58,264 nucleotides of DNA from Opitutaceae bacterium (GTDB taxonomy: Bacteria > Verrucomicrobiota > Verrucomicrobiia > Opitutales > Opitutaceae): positions 1 through 58,264 of the forward strand of contig JAEUGY010000031.1 of the NCBI GenBank assembly GCA_016794625.1, given 5' to 3'. This document shows positions 36,549-46,296 of this stretch, one piece after another. A program made the translations under genes and the position numbers. Positions within the stretch are counted from its first letter, which is position 1; the number at the start of each line of letters is the position of its first letter. The notes below the pieces were generated by a model. The model was not told where the DNA came from and made no database searches. It saw only the letters and a list, made by a program, of their open reading frames with translations.

Positions 36549-38384
36549 TCAGGCGCGGGCGCGGGTGCGACGCGGCCCGACCTTTGCCACCCATTGCACC
36601 AGGGTCTTGCGCTGTGATGGGGTCGCATCGTGCATCAGGCGGCCGAGATCGATCGCACACAGGGATGCGGCCCGGTGGGAAACAACGCCGGGATGCCCGT
36701 TGGAAAGCCGAGTCCGCACCACGGAACCGGGGTGGGGCAGGAGTTCGCGCCAGCCGCGGAGCGTGGGCAGTCCCGGCGCCGTCGGGAGCGGACCGGTGTC
36801 GCGCCAGAGTCCGTAATCCACTCCCCAGGCCCGGGCCAGGGCAGGCGGGAGGCGGGTGGGGTGGAGGTGACCGTGTTCGTTGCAGCCGGCGGTCATCGGC
36901 CCGGCGATCACGGGGCCGGCGTGTACGGAAAGACTGGCGACCAGCGTGTCGTCGGCGACGAGGGTAAACGGCAGGACCAGGAGGGCGTCGGTCTCGGGTC
37001 CGAGATTGCGCAGGCCGTCGTCATTCAAAAAGTCGATACGATATCCGGCGGTCTCCAGCAGCGCATGCCAGCCGCTGAGCGTTTCCTCCGCGGACTGGGC
37101 GTCGCCCGAAAAGGCGGAGGCGAGCCGCAGGCTGTCGCGGGAGTAGTGGACCACCGCCAGCGGCCGGCGCAGAAAACGCGTGCGCAAGGCGGCGAGCTGT
37201 TTCCCCTCGCGGGCGAGCCGGCCGGCCTCGGCGGTGCGGGGCGTGTCGGAGCCATCGAGGGCCTGCAGGCCGTTCATGCCGATCTCGTGACCCCCGAGGG
37301 TGGGGCGCCAGAGGAACCACCAGACTTGCTCGGCGCCCCGGGCGGCGAAGACCTGCGTGCAGTCCCGCAGGTAGTCCGGGCCGAATCCTTCGGGCGCGAA
37401 CGGGTTCGGCCAGTGACGCTCATGCGGACCGGCCTGGGTTTCGCTCACATAGAACGCGGCCCCGGAGGCCTTCGCCGCGCTGCGCAGCAGATCGGTGCTG
37501 TAGGCGTGCCGGGCGAGATCGCGGGTGCGGTCGCCGGTGGCCTGGTACAGGTCCGTTCCAACCCAGTCGAGCCCCGCCGCCTGCGCCCAATAGTCCTGGC
37601 CAATGGCGAGGGACAGGGGGGCGCCGGTCTCCGGAATGTTGCAACCGATCAATTTCTCGGGACAAAGCCGCCGCAGCAGCTCGTGCTGCCGGGCGACAAA
37701 CTCGGCGAGGTTGGCTTCGCGCCAGCGCATCCAGTCCAGCCAGGTGTGCGGATTCGTCCGGCCCCGTGGCACGAGCAGGTCGTCCCACGTGCCGTAGCGT
37801 TGCGACCAGAAGTTCGTCCACCAGGCGCGATTCAGTTCGTCGAGCGAGTCGCCATACTTCCCGCGCAGCCACTCGATCCACGCTTCCCGCGCGTAGGGAT
37901 TGTGGTCGTACATCCGTTCCGGATCGGCCAGATGGTTCTGCTCCGCGTAGTTCGGTTCATTGTCGATCTGCCAGCCCCAGAGACACGGACGGTCGCGGTA
38001 CTGCACCGCGAGGCGGGTGATGGTGGCGGCGGCCTGGGCCCAGGAAGCAGAGTGGTTCCAGCACCAGAAGTGCCGGTGGGAAAGACAGCGCCGGCCGTGC
38101 ATGTCGAGAAGACGACCGTCGGGATACAGCCGATCGAACCAGGGCGGCGGGGTCGCCGTCGGCGTGCAGAGGCACAGCTGAAGCTTACGCTCCTCGACGG
38201 CGGCGACGAAGCGGTCGAAGGCGTCGAAATTGAATTGTCCCGGACCCGGCTCGTACCACGACCAGGAGAATTCGCCGAATCGCACCATGGTCACACCGGC
38301 GGCGGCCATGCGGTCGAGATCCCGGGCCCAGTCGGACTCCGGCCAGTGATCGGGGTAGTAGGCGGTGCCAAAGGTCAGGGCCAT
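36549..38384 (-). CDS. Beta-galactosidase, GH42
   Basis: About 611 residues of glycoside hydrolase family 42, hydrolysing beta-galactosides. The N-terminus is typical (FGTAYYPDHWPESDW, VTMVRFGEFSWSWYEP). The acid/base Glu lies in WGWQIDNEPN and the nucleophile Glu in FYVSETQAGPHE. The C-terminal part is a trimerisation domain. No signal peptide is seen, so it is cytoplasmic. The open frame begins at 38441 with 19 extra residues lacking homology; the ATG at 38384 is preferred. Neighbouring sugar-binding protein, kinase and regulators support a galactoside/oligosaccharide locus. Confidence 0.92.
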   Translation of the reverse strand: MALTFGTAYYPDHWPESDWARDLDRMAAAGVTMVRFGEFSWSWYEPGPGQFNFDAFDRFVAAVEERKLQLCLCTPTATPPPWFDRLYPDGRLLDMHGRRCLSHRHFWCWNHSASWAQAAATITRLAVQYRDRPCLWGWQIDNEPNYAEQNHLADPERMYDHNPYAREAWIEWLRGKYGDSLDELNRAWWTNFWSQRYGTWDDLLVPRGRTNPHTWLDWMRWREANLAEFVARQHELLRRLCPEKLIGCNIPETGAPLSLAIGQDYWAQAAGLDWVGTDLYQATGDRTRDLARHAYSTDLLRSAAKASGAAFYVSETQAGPHERHWPNPFAPEGFGPDYLRDCTQVFAARGAEQVWWFLWRPTLGGHEIGMNGLQALDGSDTPRTAEAGRLAREGKQLAALRTRFLRRPLAVVHYSRDSLRLASAFSGDAQSAEETLSGWHALLETAGYRIDFLNDDGLRNLGPETDALLVLPFTLVADDTLVASLSVHAGPVIAGPMTAGCNEHGHLHPTRLPPALARAWGVDYGLWRDTGPLPTAPGLPTLRGWRELLPHPGSVVRTRLSNGHPGVVSHRAASLCAIDLGRLMHDATPSQRKTLVQWVAKVGPRRTRARA

Positions 38385-38565
38385 GCAGCGACGGCACTCA
38401 GGACGCGGGACGTTCGGCTGGCAATCCGTCGTTTCGCTCATCGCCCGGTGAGCGGGAGGCCGATGCGTGACATGGGCCCCGCTCGTGGCGACCGAAGGAA
38501 CGCTCGCCGCGACCTGAGCGAACTAAGGGGTTGAGTGAGGACCGGCGACCGCTTCACTCGGCGGA

Positions 38566-39420
38566 ATGGCGACCGCTCCGGTGCACGTTTTCCCCCGGTG
38601 GGTGCAATCCCTGCTCCTCGTTGGCGCCGTGCTGGCGCGGATCGCGACGGTCGCGGCCGCTCCCGCCGACACGACACCGGCGGATGCCTGGCGGGAACTG
38701 GCCGCCGGCAACGCCCGCGAAGCACGAGCGCTCTTCCTGCGCGCAAGGACCAGCCAACCCGCGGCCTTGCGTGAGACCCAGATGGGCGAGGCGGTCGCGT
38801 TGCTCAACCTGCAACCGGTCACGACCCGCAACCGCGATGCGGCGCGCCGGCTTTGTGCCGAGGTGGCGGCCGCCAGCCCCGCGGACGCGTGGAACGTCTA
38901 TGCCCGCTACCTGCTCGGACGCATCGCCGAGATCCATTCCAACCCGTCCGACCTGGCCGGTGCCGCCGGACACTATGAGTGGGTGTTCACCCGTCATCCG
39001 GATTCGGAGTGGGGCCAGACCGCGTTGGTCAAGTATGCGATCGTCCAACTGCAGGCGACGGTGACCGCTGAGGAGACCGCGCGACGTTACCAGCGGCTCG
39101 TCGAGCTGGAGCCGCGGTTGGCGGAGCCCTCGGCCCGACGCGATTTTCACCTCGTGCTCGCCGCGGCCTGCTTTCAGCACGGCTTCGGACGCGAAGCGGC
39201 GCTGAGGCACCTGTTGATCGCGGAGGCGGCCGGGGTGAAGCAGCCGATTCGCGCCGCGACGGTGCAGATCCAGATTGCCGAGCTGTCGCGGGAACTCGGA
39301 CACCTGCCGCAAGCCCGGGCGTACTATGAACGCTTTCTGGCCGAGGCGGGCGAAGGCGACACGCGGGCACTCCTCGTAAAAGAGCGCCTCGCAACCTTGC
39401 CGGCGGGGGCGAAGCCATGA
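38566..39420 (+). CDS. Secreted TPR-repeat protein
   Basis: A 284-residue protein with an N-terminal signal (VQSLLLVGAVLARIATVAAA). The rest is alpha-helical with tetratricopeptide-like repeats: AWRELAAGNAREARALFLRA, AAGHYEWVFTRHPDSEWGQT and RELGHLPQARAYYERFLAEA. Its stop overlaps the start of the sugar-binding protein gene by 4 bp (ATGA), so the two are made together, and it may assist that protein in the periplasm. Exact role unknown. Confidence 0.78.
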   Translation: MATAPVHVFPRWVQSLLLVGAVLARIATVAAAPADTTPADAWRELAAGNAREARALFLRARTSQPAALRETQMGEAVALLNLQPVTTRNRDAARRLCAEVAAASPADAWNVYARYLLGRIAEIHSNPSDLAGAAGHYEWVFTRHPDSEWGQTALVKYAIVQLQATVTAEETARRYQRLVELEPRLAEPSARRDFHLVLAAACFQHGFGREAALRHLLIAEAAGVKQPIRAATVQIQIAELSRELGHLPQARAYYERFLAEAGEGDTRALLVKERLATLPAGAKP

Positions 39421-41030
39421 GGTGGGCTGCTCGCAGGGTGGTCGCGTTTGTCTGGGGCTGGGCGCTGCTGGCCGCAGCCAGCCCTGCGTTGCGCGCGGCG
39501 GAGGCGCCGCGGCCTGCCGCGGATGGCTCCACCGTCATTCGTTTCGCCCACGCTCAACTCGAGCCAGGCTTGCGCGAAGCGTTTGACGCGCTGGTGCGGG
39601 ACTACCGGGCCGTCCGCCCCCACGTCCGCGTGGAACAGATCGCCGTGCCCCGTCGCGTCTGGGCCTCCTGGCTCCGGACCCAGCTGGTGGGTGGCACGGC
39701 GCCGGACCTGATCCAACTCGTCGACAACGATCCCAACATCATTCTGCAAAACTTCCGGCCGCTCGATGCGTGGATGGCGGAGCCGAATCCGCACAATGAG
39801 GGCACACCGCTCGCCGGCGTGCGCTGGCAGGACACCTTTGTGCGACCCTTGGCGGCCCCGCCCGCGTATTGGCCCGTGTATCTGGGGTACTACGCGGCGC
39901 CCATGACGATCTTCACGATGCGGCTCTACTACAACCGCGCGCTGCTGCGCACGACCACGGGACGCGAAACGTTGCCGGACTCGTTCGATGAGTTTCTGGC
40001 GGTTTGCGAGCAGGTGCGCAGCTGGTCCAAAGGTCGGTCGCAGCCTGTGTACGCGGTGGCGAGCGCCCGACCCACTCCCTCGACCGATGTGCTGTTTCAA
40101 AACCTGATGGCGGCGACGTCGCAGCGCTTTGTCACCGATCAAGACCCGGCGTACTCGCTAGGAGGCGGCACCATTGATTCCGGACGCTACATGATCCACG
40201 ACGCCCTGTTCACCGGGGCGCTGACCCTGCGCGATCCGGCGATCCAGGCGAGCCTGCGGCTGGTGCGGGACGTCGGCCAGAACTTCCAACCCGGCTTCCT
40301 CGCCGCCGACCGTGATGACGCGATGTTCTACTTTCTCCAGCAGCGGGCCGTCATGATGGTGACGGGCAGCTGGGACTATCCCAGTTTGAGCAGCCAGGCG
40401 AAATTCGACACCGGCGTGCACGCGATCCCGTTGCCGGGCCCGGAGCATCCGGTTTATGGCCGCTTTGTGCGGGGCGAAACCTCGGAGGCCGACATGTCCT
40501 TCCGCGGAGCGTTCGCCCTGACCAAACGGTCGTCACAGTCCGAGGCCGCGATCGACTTCCTGCGTTACCTCACCAGCGTCAAGGCGCACGCCCGCTTCTC
40601 GCAGCTGAGCGGCTGGGTGCCGGCGGTGCGCGGCGTGGAGCCCTCGGCGAACGTGGTCGCGTTCTACCCGCGGCTGACCGGGTATCCGCGCGGTTTCGGA
40701 TGGACCGTGGGCGTCGAGACCCAACGTCTCTGGCAGAATCATGCGTACCTCTTGTTCGCGAGTGACGACGGCGTTGAACGGCTGACCGCGACGCTGGAGC
40801 CGCTCCTGCACCAGGCGCTCATCGGTGACGAACTGAAGGAGACGCGGGAGTCACTCGGCAACCTCTCCAACTATGACACGCGCGCCGTGGCGGACTGGGC
40901 GCTGCGCCAGGCTGGCGCCGAGCCGCTTTTCCGTCCTGAACGGCGCAGTGAACTGCACGAGGCGCAGACGGCGCTGGAGCAGGACTACTTCCGGTCGCGG
41001 TACCTGCTCGCCAAGCACACGAAGCCCTGA
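39417..41030 (+). CDS. Extracellular solute-binding protein, family 1 (sugar ABC transporter)
   Basis: A 537-residue periplasmic protein with a Sec signal (VVAFVWGWALLAAASPALRA). The mature part is a family 1 sugar-binding fold: VRVEQIAVPRRVWASWLRTQ, GTAPDLIQLVDNDPNI, LYYNRALL, MVTGSWDYPSL and AFALTKRSSQSEAAIDFLRY. It is long for the family (usual 400-450), with an extended C-terminus after about residue 430. It overlaps the TPR gene. No permeases are adjacent, but a MalF/MalG/MalK-type operon lacking its own binding protein lies at 50539-53513. Confidence 0.88.
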   Translation: MRWAARRVVAFVWGWALLAAASPALRAAEAPRPAADGSTVIRFAHAQLEPGLREAFDALVRDYRAVRPHVRVEQIAVPRRVWASWLRTQLVGGTAPDLIQLVDNDPNIILQNFRPLDAWMAEPNPHNEGTPLAGVRWQDTFVRPLAAPPAYWPVYLGYYAAPMTIFTMRLYYNRALLRTTTGRETLPDSFDEFLAVCEQVRSWSKGRSQPVYAVASARPTPSTDVLFQNLMAATSQRFVTDQDPAYSLGGGTIDSGRYMIHDALFTGALTLRDPAIQASLRLVRDVGQNFQPGFLAADRDDAMFYFLQQRAVMMVTGSWDYPSLSSQAKFDTGVHAIPLPGPEHPVYGRFVRGETSEADMSFRGAFALTKRSSQSEAAIDFLRYLTSVKAHARFSQLSGWVPAVRGVEPSANVVAFYPRLTGYPRGFGWTVGVETQRLWQNHAYLLFASDDGVERLTATLEPLLHQALIGDELKETRESLGNLSNYDTRAVADWALRQAGAEPLFRPERRSELHEAQTALEQDYFRSRYLLAKHTKP

Positions 41031-41036
41031 CGGAGC

Positions 41037-43220
41037 TCACTTGCGGCAGCGGATCCACCGGGCTCCGTGCGGAGGAAGAGGAATCACCGCGCCGCGGACG
41101 AGGGGTTGGCCGGAGACCGGATCCTCCCAGGAGTGATAGCGGTAGGCGTGTGGGTCCAGCCGGGCCCGGACCGGCGTGCCGAGGTCGTTCAGGAGAAAAT
41201 AATGGTCCGCCGCCGGCGCCGCGAGCCGGTAGGCGATGGCGCCACGGCAGGTGTATGGAGACCGATGCCGGCCCAGGACGTAGCGCACGATGTGCGACTG
41301 GAGCCTGCGGTGGCCCGGCTGCCAGCAGGCGAGGGCCGCTTCGTAGCCGATCACGACTGCGGTGCCCCGGCCGAGCCGGTGCTCGGTCACGGCGGCGCCG
41401 CCACGCGAGAAGGTCTCGACCGTGCGGGCCGAAGTGGGCTGCAGGTCGAGAACGAAACCGTCGAGCACCTGCCGACCGATGGACCGGGTGACGTGGTTGC
41501 CGCGCGAGTACTGGAAATCGCCGATCCGCGTGCCGAAGAGCGCTTCGAACGGCGAACCGTCATGCGTGGGCAGGAGACGACCATCGTAGCCGTACCACGC
41601 GCACGGAGCGTCCAGGACCACGCGACCGCCTCGCTCCACGTAGCCGCGCAGCAGGTCGAGCAGCGCCGGATCAACCGCGAGCGCCGCCGGCAGGTAGATC
41701 ACGGCGTAGCGATCGGCCAGCCCGGCGCGCAGATTGCGCGCGGTGACATGCTCCCACGGCACATTGGCATCGATCAAAGCGCGGGCGGCACCGATGCGGG
41801 CGCGTTGCGGCCAGTGCTTGTAGACGTCGCGTCCGCCGACCGCGAGCGCGGCGTAGAACGCGTCCGCTTCGAAGTCCTGGAAGACGCCGACCAGCGGTTC
41901 TTTGGCGGCCGACCACAGTTCGTCGCGGAGCCGCGAACACGCTGCGCCGATCCGCCCGGCCGCCACCGTCCGGGCGCAGGGCTTTTGGTTGCGATCGAGC
42001 AGCGCGTACTCACCGGCCTCCCAGCCGAAGCTCCGCGCGTTCCAGCACCATTGACCGAATCCCTTGAAGCCTCCGGCCACCCAGCTGAGCATCAACTGCT
42101 GGATCGTATTTTCGTCGATGGTGAAACCGGCGACCTGACTGCGCACCTCGGGAACGAACGGGGCTTTGCCCCCGCTCAATTGCTGGGGACCACCCGTTGA
42201 TTCCCAACTCGCGGCCCAGCCACCCTTGAACCAGTCGGCGGCGAGTGACGCCTGCATGTAGATCGGGCGGGTGAACTCAAAACCGACCTCCTCGAAGTGC
42301 CAACCCGGATGGATGGATGGGTAGAACGAACCGCCGTCGGCCATCAAACCCGCCAGCCCTTCCATGTCGGTGGAGCGGGCGGCAAAGGGAAGAAACAGCC
42401 CCATTTCGCCGCCGGTGCGAAACGGTGCGTTGGGGTCATAGGCCAGCTGGGCGTCGCGCGTGCGGGCGATCTTTTCCAGGTGGGCGTCGGCGCGAAAACG
42501 CAGCACGTCCACCATGCGCCGGTATTCCTGCCGCTCGGCGCTGACGAAGACGGCAACCTCCCGCCGGACCTGCGACCACGTCCGCCACGGACGCGTGTTG
42601 ACCATGGCATGGCCGAAATTCCAGGCCTCCTTCAACGCAGCCACGGTCCCGTATTTCTTCCGCAGCCAGGTGGTGAACAGACCGGCGGCTTCGGGCGCGA
42701 TACCGTAGTCGTCGCGCTTCAGCGTACCGGGCAGACCATCCGTCTCATGAGCCGCCGCAGCCGACGGCGGCGGATCCCGGCGATCGATACGCGCGCGCAG
42801 GATCCGCTCCTGATATGCGAGCCAGGCGGGGTGAACGCGGAGCTGCTCCGGCGCGAGCCCGGCCGGCAGACCGAGCGTGCGCAGGAGGGCGGGAGTCGGT
42901 TCCTCCCAGCCGGCCTCCCCGTACCACCACGGAATGATGCCTTCGTCGAGGGCGGCATGGAGCACCGCGCGACGGTCCGTGCCCGGGCAGAGTTCACACT
43001 GCTTGAGGCAGTTGAAACCGAGCTCCTTCATCAGGCGGAAGTGGCCGCGAATCTCCGCCAGTGTCATGCCCGGCCGCTCGATGAACACGACGCCCACCGG
43101 CCACGGCCGGATCGCGCGCAGTTTCGCCTGCTGCGGGGTGGCGTGCAGGGCTTCACACCGCGACCGCAGCCACGGATCGGGGTTTCGGCTTGCGGAGGCC
43201 GTGTGATTGCTTTTGAGCAT
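41037..43220 (-). CDS. GH42-like protein with beta-galactosidase trimerisation domain
   Basis: About 727 residues. The N-terminal half is a TIM-barrel-like region (GVVFIERPGMTLAEIRGHF, FNCLKQCELCPGTD, WWYGEAGWEEP, and a C-terminal barrel segment AASWESTGGPQQLSGG where Glu is placed like the GH42 nucleophile). The second half is a trimerisation/ThuA-like domain (GLADRYAVIYLPAALAVDPA, YVERGGRVVLDAP). The ATG at 43238 would overlap the divergent DeoR start, so 43220 is chosen. No signal peptide is seen. It is divergent from the DeoR gene, which probably controls it. Confidence 0.78.
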   Translation of the reverse strand: MLKSNHTASASRNPDPWLRSRCEALHATPQQAKLRAIRPWPVGVVFIERPGMTLAEIRGHFRLMKELGFNCLKQCELCPGTDRRAVLHAALDEGIIPWWYGEAGWEEPTPALLRTLGLPAGLAPEQLRVHPAWLAYQERILRARIDRRDPPPSAAAAHETDGLPGTLKRDDYGIAPEAAGLFTTWLRKKYGTVAALKEAWNFGHAMVNTRPWRTWSQVRREVAVFVSAERQEYRRMVDVLRFRADAHLEKIARTRDAQLAYDPNAPFRTGGEMGLFLPFAARSTDMEGLAGLMADGGSFYPSIHPGWHFEEVGFEFTRPIYMQASLAADWFKGGWAASWESTGGPQQLSGGKAPFVPEVRSQVAGFTIDENTIQQLMLSWVAGGFKGFGQWCWNARSFGWEAGEYALLDRNQKPCARTVAAGRIGAACSRLRDELWSAAKEPLVGVFQDFEADAFYAALAVGGRDVYKHWPQRARIGAARALIDANVPWEHVTARNLRAGLADRYAVIYLPAALAVDPALLDLLRGYVERGGRVVLDAPCAWYGYDGRLLPTHDGSPFEALFGTRIGDFQYSRGNHVTRSIGRQVLDGFVLDLQPTSARTVETFSRGGAAVTEHRLGRGTAVVIGYEAALACWQPGHRRLQSHIVRYVLGRHRSPYTCRGAIAYRLAAPAADHYFLLNDLGTPVRARLDPHAYRYHSWEDPVSGQPLVRGAVIPLPPHGARWIRCRK

Positions 43221-43236
43221 TTGCCGAGAAACAACC

Positions 43237-44001
43237 ATGTTCGCTCAGGAGCGCCAACACAAAATCACCGAGTTGCTGGAGCAGCGGCGCAAGATCGGCG
43301 TGTACGATCTGCAGCAGCTGCTGGGCGTTTCGCCGGCCACGCTCCGGCGCGATCTGGCGCAGTTGCAGCGTATCGGGAAGCTGGTGCGCACCCATGGCGG
43401 CGTGCTGCACACGAATTTTCGCACGGGAGAGCCGGCCTTCGAGCGCAAGGTGCGCGAGGCGTCGGCGGCCAAGGCCCGGATCGCCGAGGTCGCGGTGCGG
43501 CTGGTCCCGCCGAATGCCACGGTCTTTGTTGACGCCGGCACGACGACGCTCGAAGTGGGCCGCCGGCTGCTGGGGCGTGACGACCTGACGATCTTCACCA
43601 ACTCGCTCCCCCTGCTCAATGAGCGCCGCACCGGCAAGTCCGCCCTCGTTTCCATCGGCGGCGAGATGCGCGAAATCAGCCGCGCCCTCGTGGGCAGCGT
43701 GGCGCTGGACTGGCTGCGGCAGCTGCGCTTTGACCTCGCGTTCGTCGGGGCCTCCGGGCTCGACGCGACCGATGGCGCCAGCACGACGGAGCTGATGGAG
43801 GCGGCGGTAAAAAAGGGCATCGTCACGCGGGCGCGACGGGTGGTGCTTGTGGCCGACAGTTCGAAATGGGACAAGCCCGCGCCGATCCTCTTCGCGGGGT
43901 GGCGGGACTTTTCGGACTTTGTGACCGACCAGCGCCCGTCGCGGACACGAAGCGAGGCGCTCCAGCGGCATCGGGTGCACTGGCACGCCGACGCCGGCTG
44001 A
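43237..44001 (+). CDS. DeoR-family transcriptional regulator
   Basis: A 254-residue sugar-phosphate-responsive repressor. The N-terminal helix-turn-helix is QHKITELLEQRRKIGV and LGVSPATLRRDLAQL, followed by the THGGV hinge. The DeoR sensor domain has VDAGTTTLEVGRRL, FTNSLPLL, SIGGEMREISRALVG and the VADSSKWDK motif. It starts 17 bp from the divergent GH42-like gene and precedes a dehydrogenase and a sugar kinase whose phosphorylated product is a plausible inducer. Confidence 0.93.
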   Translation: MFAQERQHKITELLEQRRKIGVYDLQQLLGVSPATLRRDLAQLQRIGKLVRTHGGVLHTNFRTGEPAFERKVREASAAKARIAEVAVRLVPPNATVFVDAGTTTLEVGRRLLGRDDLTIFTNSLPLLNERRTGKSALVSIGGEMREISRALVGSVALDWLRQLRFDLAFVGASGLDATDGASTTELMEAAVKKGIVTRARRVVLVADSSKWDKPAPILFAGWRDFSDFVTDQRPSRTRSEALQRHRVHWHADAG

Positions 44002-44049
44002 ACCGGTCATCCACGAATTTTCCCCCGCTGCCGTGCCCACGCTCCTCCC

Positions 44050-45192
44050 ATGATTCCTCCCGCCTCACCTCCGCCGGTCCGTGTCGCCGTCATTGGCGCC
44101 GGCCTCATGGGCCGCGAAGTGGCCAGCGCGTTCGGTCGCTGGTTCGCCCTGCTCGATTGTCCCGTGCGGCCGGAGCTGGTGGCGGTGTGCGATGTCCATG
44201 CCGCGGCCCTCGATTGGTTTCGTCAGGTGCCGACCGTCAAACATTTCGACCTCGACCACCGCGTGCTGCTGGCGCGGTCGGAGATCGACGTCGTGTACGT
44301 CGCGGTGCCGCACCATCTCCACGAGCCGATCTACCTCGATGTCCTGCGGGCCGGGAAGGATTTGTTCGCGGAAAAGCCCTTTGGCATCGACCTGCCCGCG
44401 GCGCGGCGGATTCGCGACGAAGGGAAACGGCTCGGACGCTTTGTGCGTGTATCCTCGGAGTTTCCCTTTCTGCCCGGGGCGCAGCGGGCGTTCCAGCTGG
44501 CGCGATCCGGGGCGCTCGGCCGCCTGCTCGAGGTCCGCAGCGCGTTTTTGCATTCGAGCGATCTCGATCCGGCCAAAGCGATCAACTGGAAGCGCCAGTC
44601 GAAGTTTTGCGGTGAGGCGGGTGTGATGAATGATCTGGGGCTGCACGTGGCGCACCTGCCGCTGCGCCTCGGCTGGAAGCCGGCCCGGGTCTATGCGCAG
44701 CTGCAGCGCATCTATGCCGACCGTCCCGACGGCAAGGGTGGCCGGGCGCCGTGCGACACGTGGGACAATGCGGCGTTGCACACGACCGCGACGATCGCCG
44801 GGCAGCCGGTTCCGCTCACGTTGGAGATGAAGCGACTCGCGCCGACCGAGACCAATACCTGGATCTTTGAAGCCCTCGGCACCGATCGTGGTGTGAGGTA
44901 TTCGACGAAGGAACCGAAGACGCTCTGGCTCTACCGGCGCGACCAGGAGCAATGGTGGGAAAAAACGGATCTCGGCTTCGGCACCCCGTTCAAGACCATC
45001 ACGGGTCACATCTTTGAGCCAGGTTTCCCGGATCTATTGCAGCAAATGTGGGCGGCGTTTCTCGCCGAGCGCGCCGGGCTGCTCGGCGAACGCTTTGGCT
45101 GCGCGACGCCCGACGAGGCGGTCGCGCACCACGAGATCTGGACGGCGGCGTTGGCCAGCCAGCGCGATCAAAGCGTGGCCGCGATCGACTAG
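44050..45192 (+). CDS. Gfo/Idh/MocA-family oxidoreductase
   Basis: A 380-residue NAD(P)-dependent sugar dehydrogenase-like protein. The Rossmann motif is VAVIGAGLMGREVA near residues 11-24, followed by VYVAVPHHLHEPI and the catalytic-site EKP in DLFAEKPFGIDLPAARR. The C-terminal sheet domain contains MNDLGLHVAHLPLRLG with the expected His. It follows DeoR by 48 bp and precedes the PfkB kinase by 26 bp, forming a three-gene operon. The substrate is probably a sugar or inositol derivative. Confidence 0.9.
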   Translation: MIPPASPPPVRVAVIGAGLMGREVASAFGRWFALLDCPVRPELVAVCDVHAAALDWFRQVPTVKHFDLDHRVLLARSEIDVVYVAVPHHLHEPIYLDVLRAGKDLFAEKPFGIDLPAARRIRDEGKRLGRFVRVSSEFPFLPGAQRAFQLARSGALGRLLEVRSAFLHSSDLDPAKAINWKRQSKFCGEAGVMNDLGLHVAHLPLRLGWKPARVYAQLQRIYADRPDGKGGRAPCDTWDNAALHTTATIAGQPVPLTLEMKRLAPTETNTWIFEALGTDRGVRYSTKEPKTLWLYRRDQEQWWEKTDLGFGTPFKTITGHIFEPGFPDLLQQMWAAFLAERAGLLGERFGCATPDEAVAHHEIWTAALASQRDQSVAAID

Positions 45193-45218
45193 GCGACGAG
45201 CCACGACGTTTACGCACC

Positions 45219-46238
45219 ATGTCGCGCACAGGCCTCATCGCAGGTGGCAATTGGATCACGGATCACGTCAAACTGATCGACACCTGGCCGCCGCAGGATG
45301 CGCTGGCGAACATCCTCGGGGAATCCGCCGCCAACGGCGGTTCCGCGTACAATGTCCTCAAAAACCTCGCGCGCCTGGGCGCCCCTTTTCCGCTCGAGGC
45401 GGTGGGACTGGTCGGGGATGACGCGGATGGCCGTGCCATCCTGGCGGATTGCGCGGTCCATGGCATCCGCACGGACCAGTTGCGCACGACCCGGGCGGCG
45501 GCGACGAGCTACACGGATGTCATGACCGTGCAGTCCAACGGCCGCCGGACCTTCTTCCACCAACGCGGGGCGAATGCCTTGTTGCGGCCCGAGCACTTCG
45601 ATTTCACGGGAACCCGGGCGCGATTTTTCCACCTGGGCTACCTGCTTCTGCTGGATGGACTCGATGCGCTTGAGCCCGACGGACGCCCCGCGGCGGCCAC
45701 CGTGCTGGCGCGGGCCCGGGCGGCCGGTTTGATCACCTCCGTGGATTGCGTGAGCGAAGCCGGGTCGCGCTTCCGGTCCCACGTGGTTCCGGCCCTGTCG
45801 GAAGTCGATCTCCTGTTCGCCAATGACTTCGAGACGGAACAGCTGACCGGCGTGACCGTCGGACGGGGCGATGGACTCGACCGGCGGGCGGTGGAACGGG
45901 CGGCGCGGGCCTTGCTCGCGCTGGGGGTGAGATCGTTGGTTCTCGTGCATTCACCTGAGGGAGTGTGCGCCTGTTCGGCGACGGGCGAGACCGTCTGGCA
46001 GCCGGCGGTGCGCGTGCCGCCCGAGCTGGTGGCGGGGACGACGGGGGCGGGAGATGCGCTGGCCGCCGGGGTGCTGTATGGCCTGCATCAGGCATGGCCG
46101 CTGCCACGCACGCTGGAGCTTGGCGTGTGCGCCGCCGCGGTGTCGCTCGGCAGTCCGACCTGTTCGGACGCGCTCGTCCCGGCCGAGGAGTGTCTCGCGT
46201 TTGGACGACGCCATGGTTTCGCCGTGCCACCGGCTTAG
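45219..46238 (+). CDS. PfkB-family carbohydrate kinase
   Basis: A 339-residue ribokinase-like kinase. The N-terminal signature includes ESAANGGSAYNVLKNLARLG; LEAVGLVGDDADGR follows. The C-terminal anion hole/catalytic base motif is GTTGAGDALAAGVLYG. The open frame reaches back to 45048, but the ATG at 45219 begins the typical N-terminus. Third gene of the DeoR-dehydrogenase-kinase operon; likely phosphorylates the sugar handled by this locus. Confidence 0.92.
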   Translation: MSRTGLIAGGNWITDHVKLIDTWPPQDALANILGESAANGGSAYNVLKNLARLGAPFPLEAVGLVGDDADGRAILADCAVHGIRTDQLRTTRAAATSYTDVMTVQSNGRRTFFHQRGANALLRPEHFDFTGTRARFFHLGYLLLLDGLDALEPDGRPAAATVLARARAAGLITSVDCVSEAGSRFRSHVVPALSEVDLLFANDFETEQLTGVTVGRGDGLDRRAVERAARALLALGVRSLVLVHSPEGVCACSATGETVWQPAVRVPPELVAGTTGAGDALAAGVLYGLHQAWPLPRTLELGVCAAAVSLGSPTCSDALVPAEECLAFGRRHGFAVPPA

Positions 46239-46296
46239 GACCGATCCCGGTCGTTGACGCGGTCCGGTTCAGGCCGCCCGATCTCCTGGATACGGC

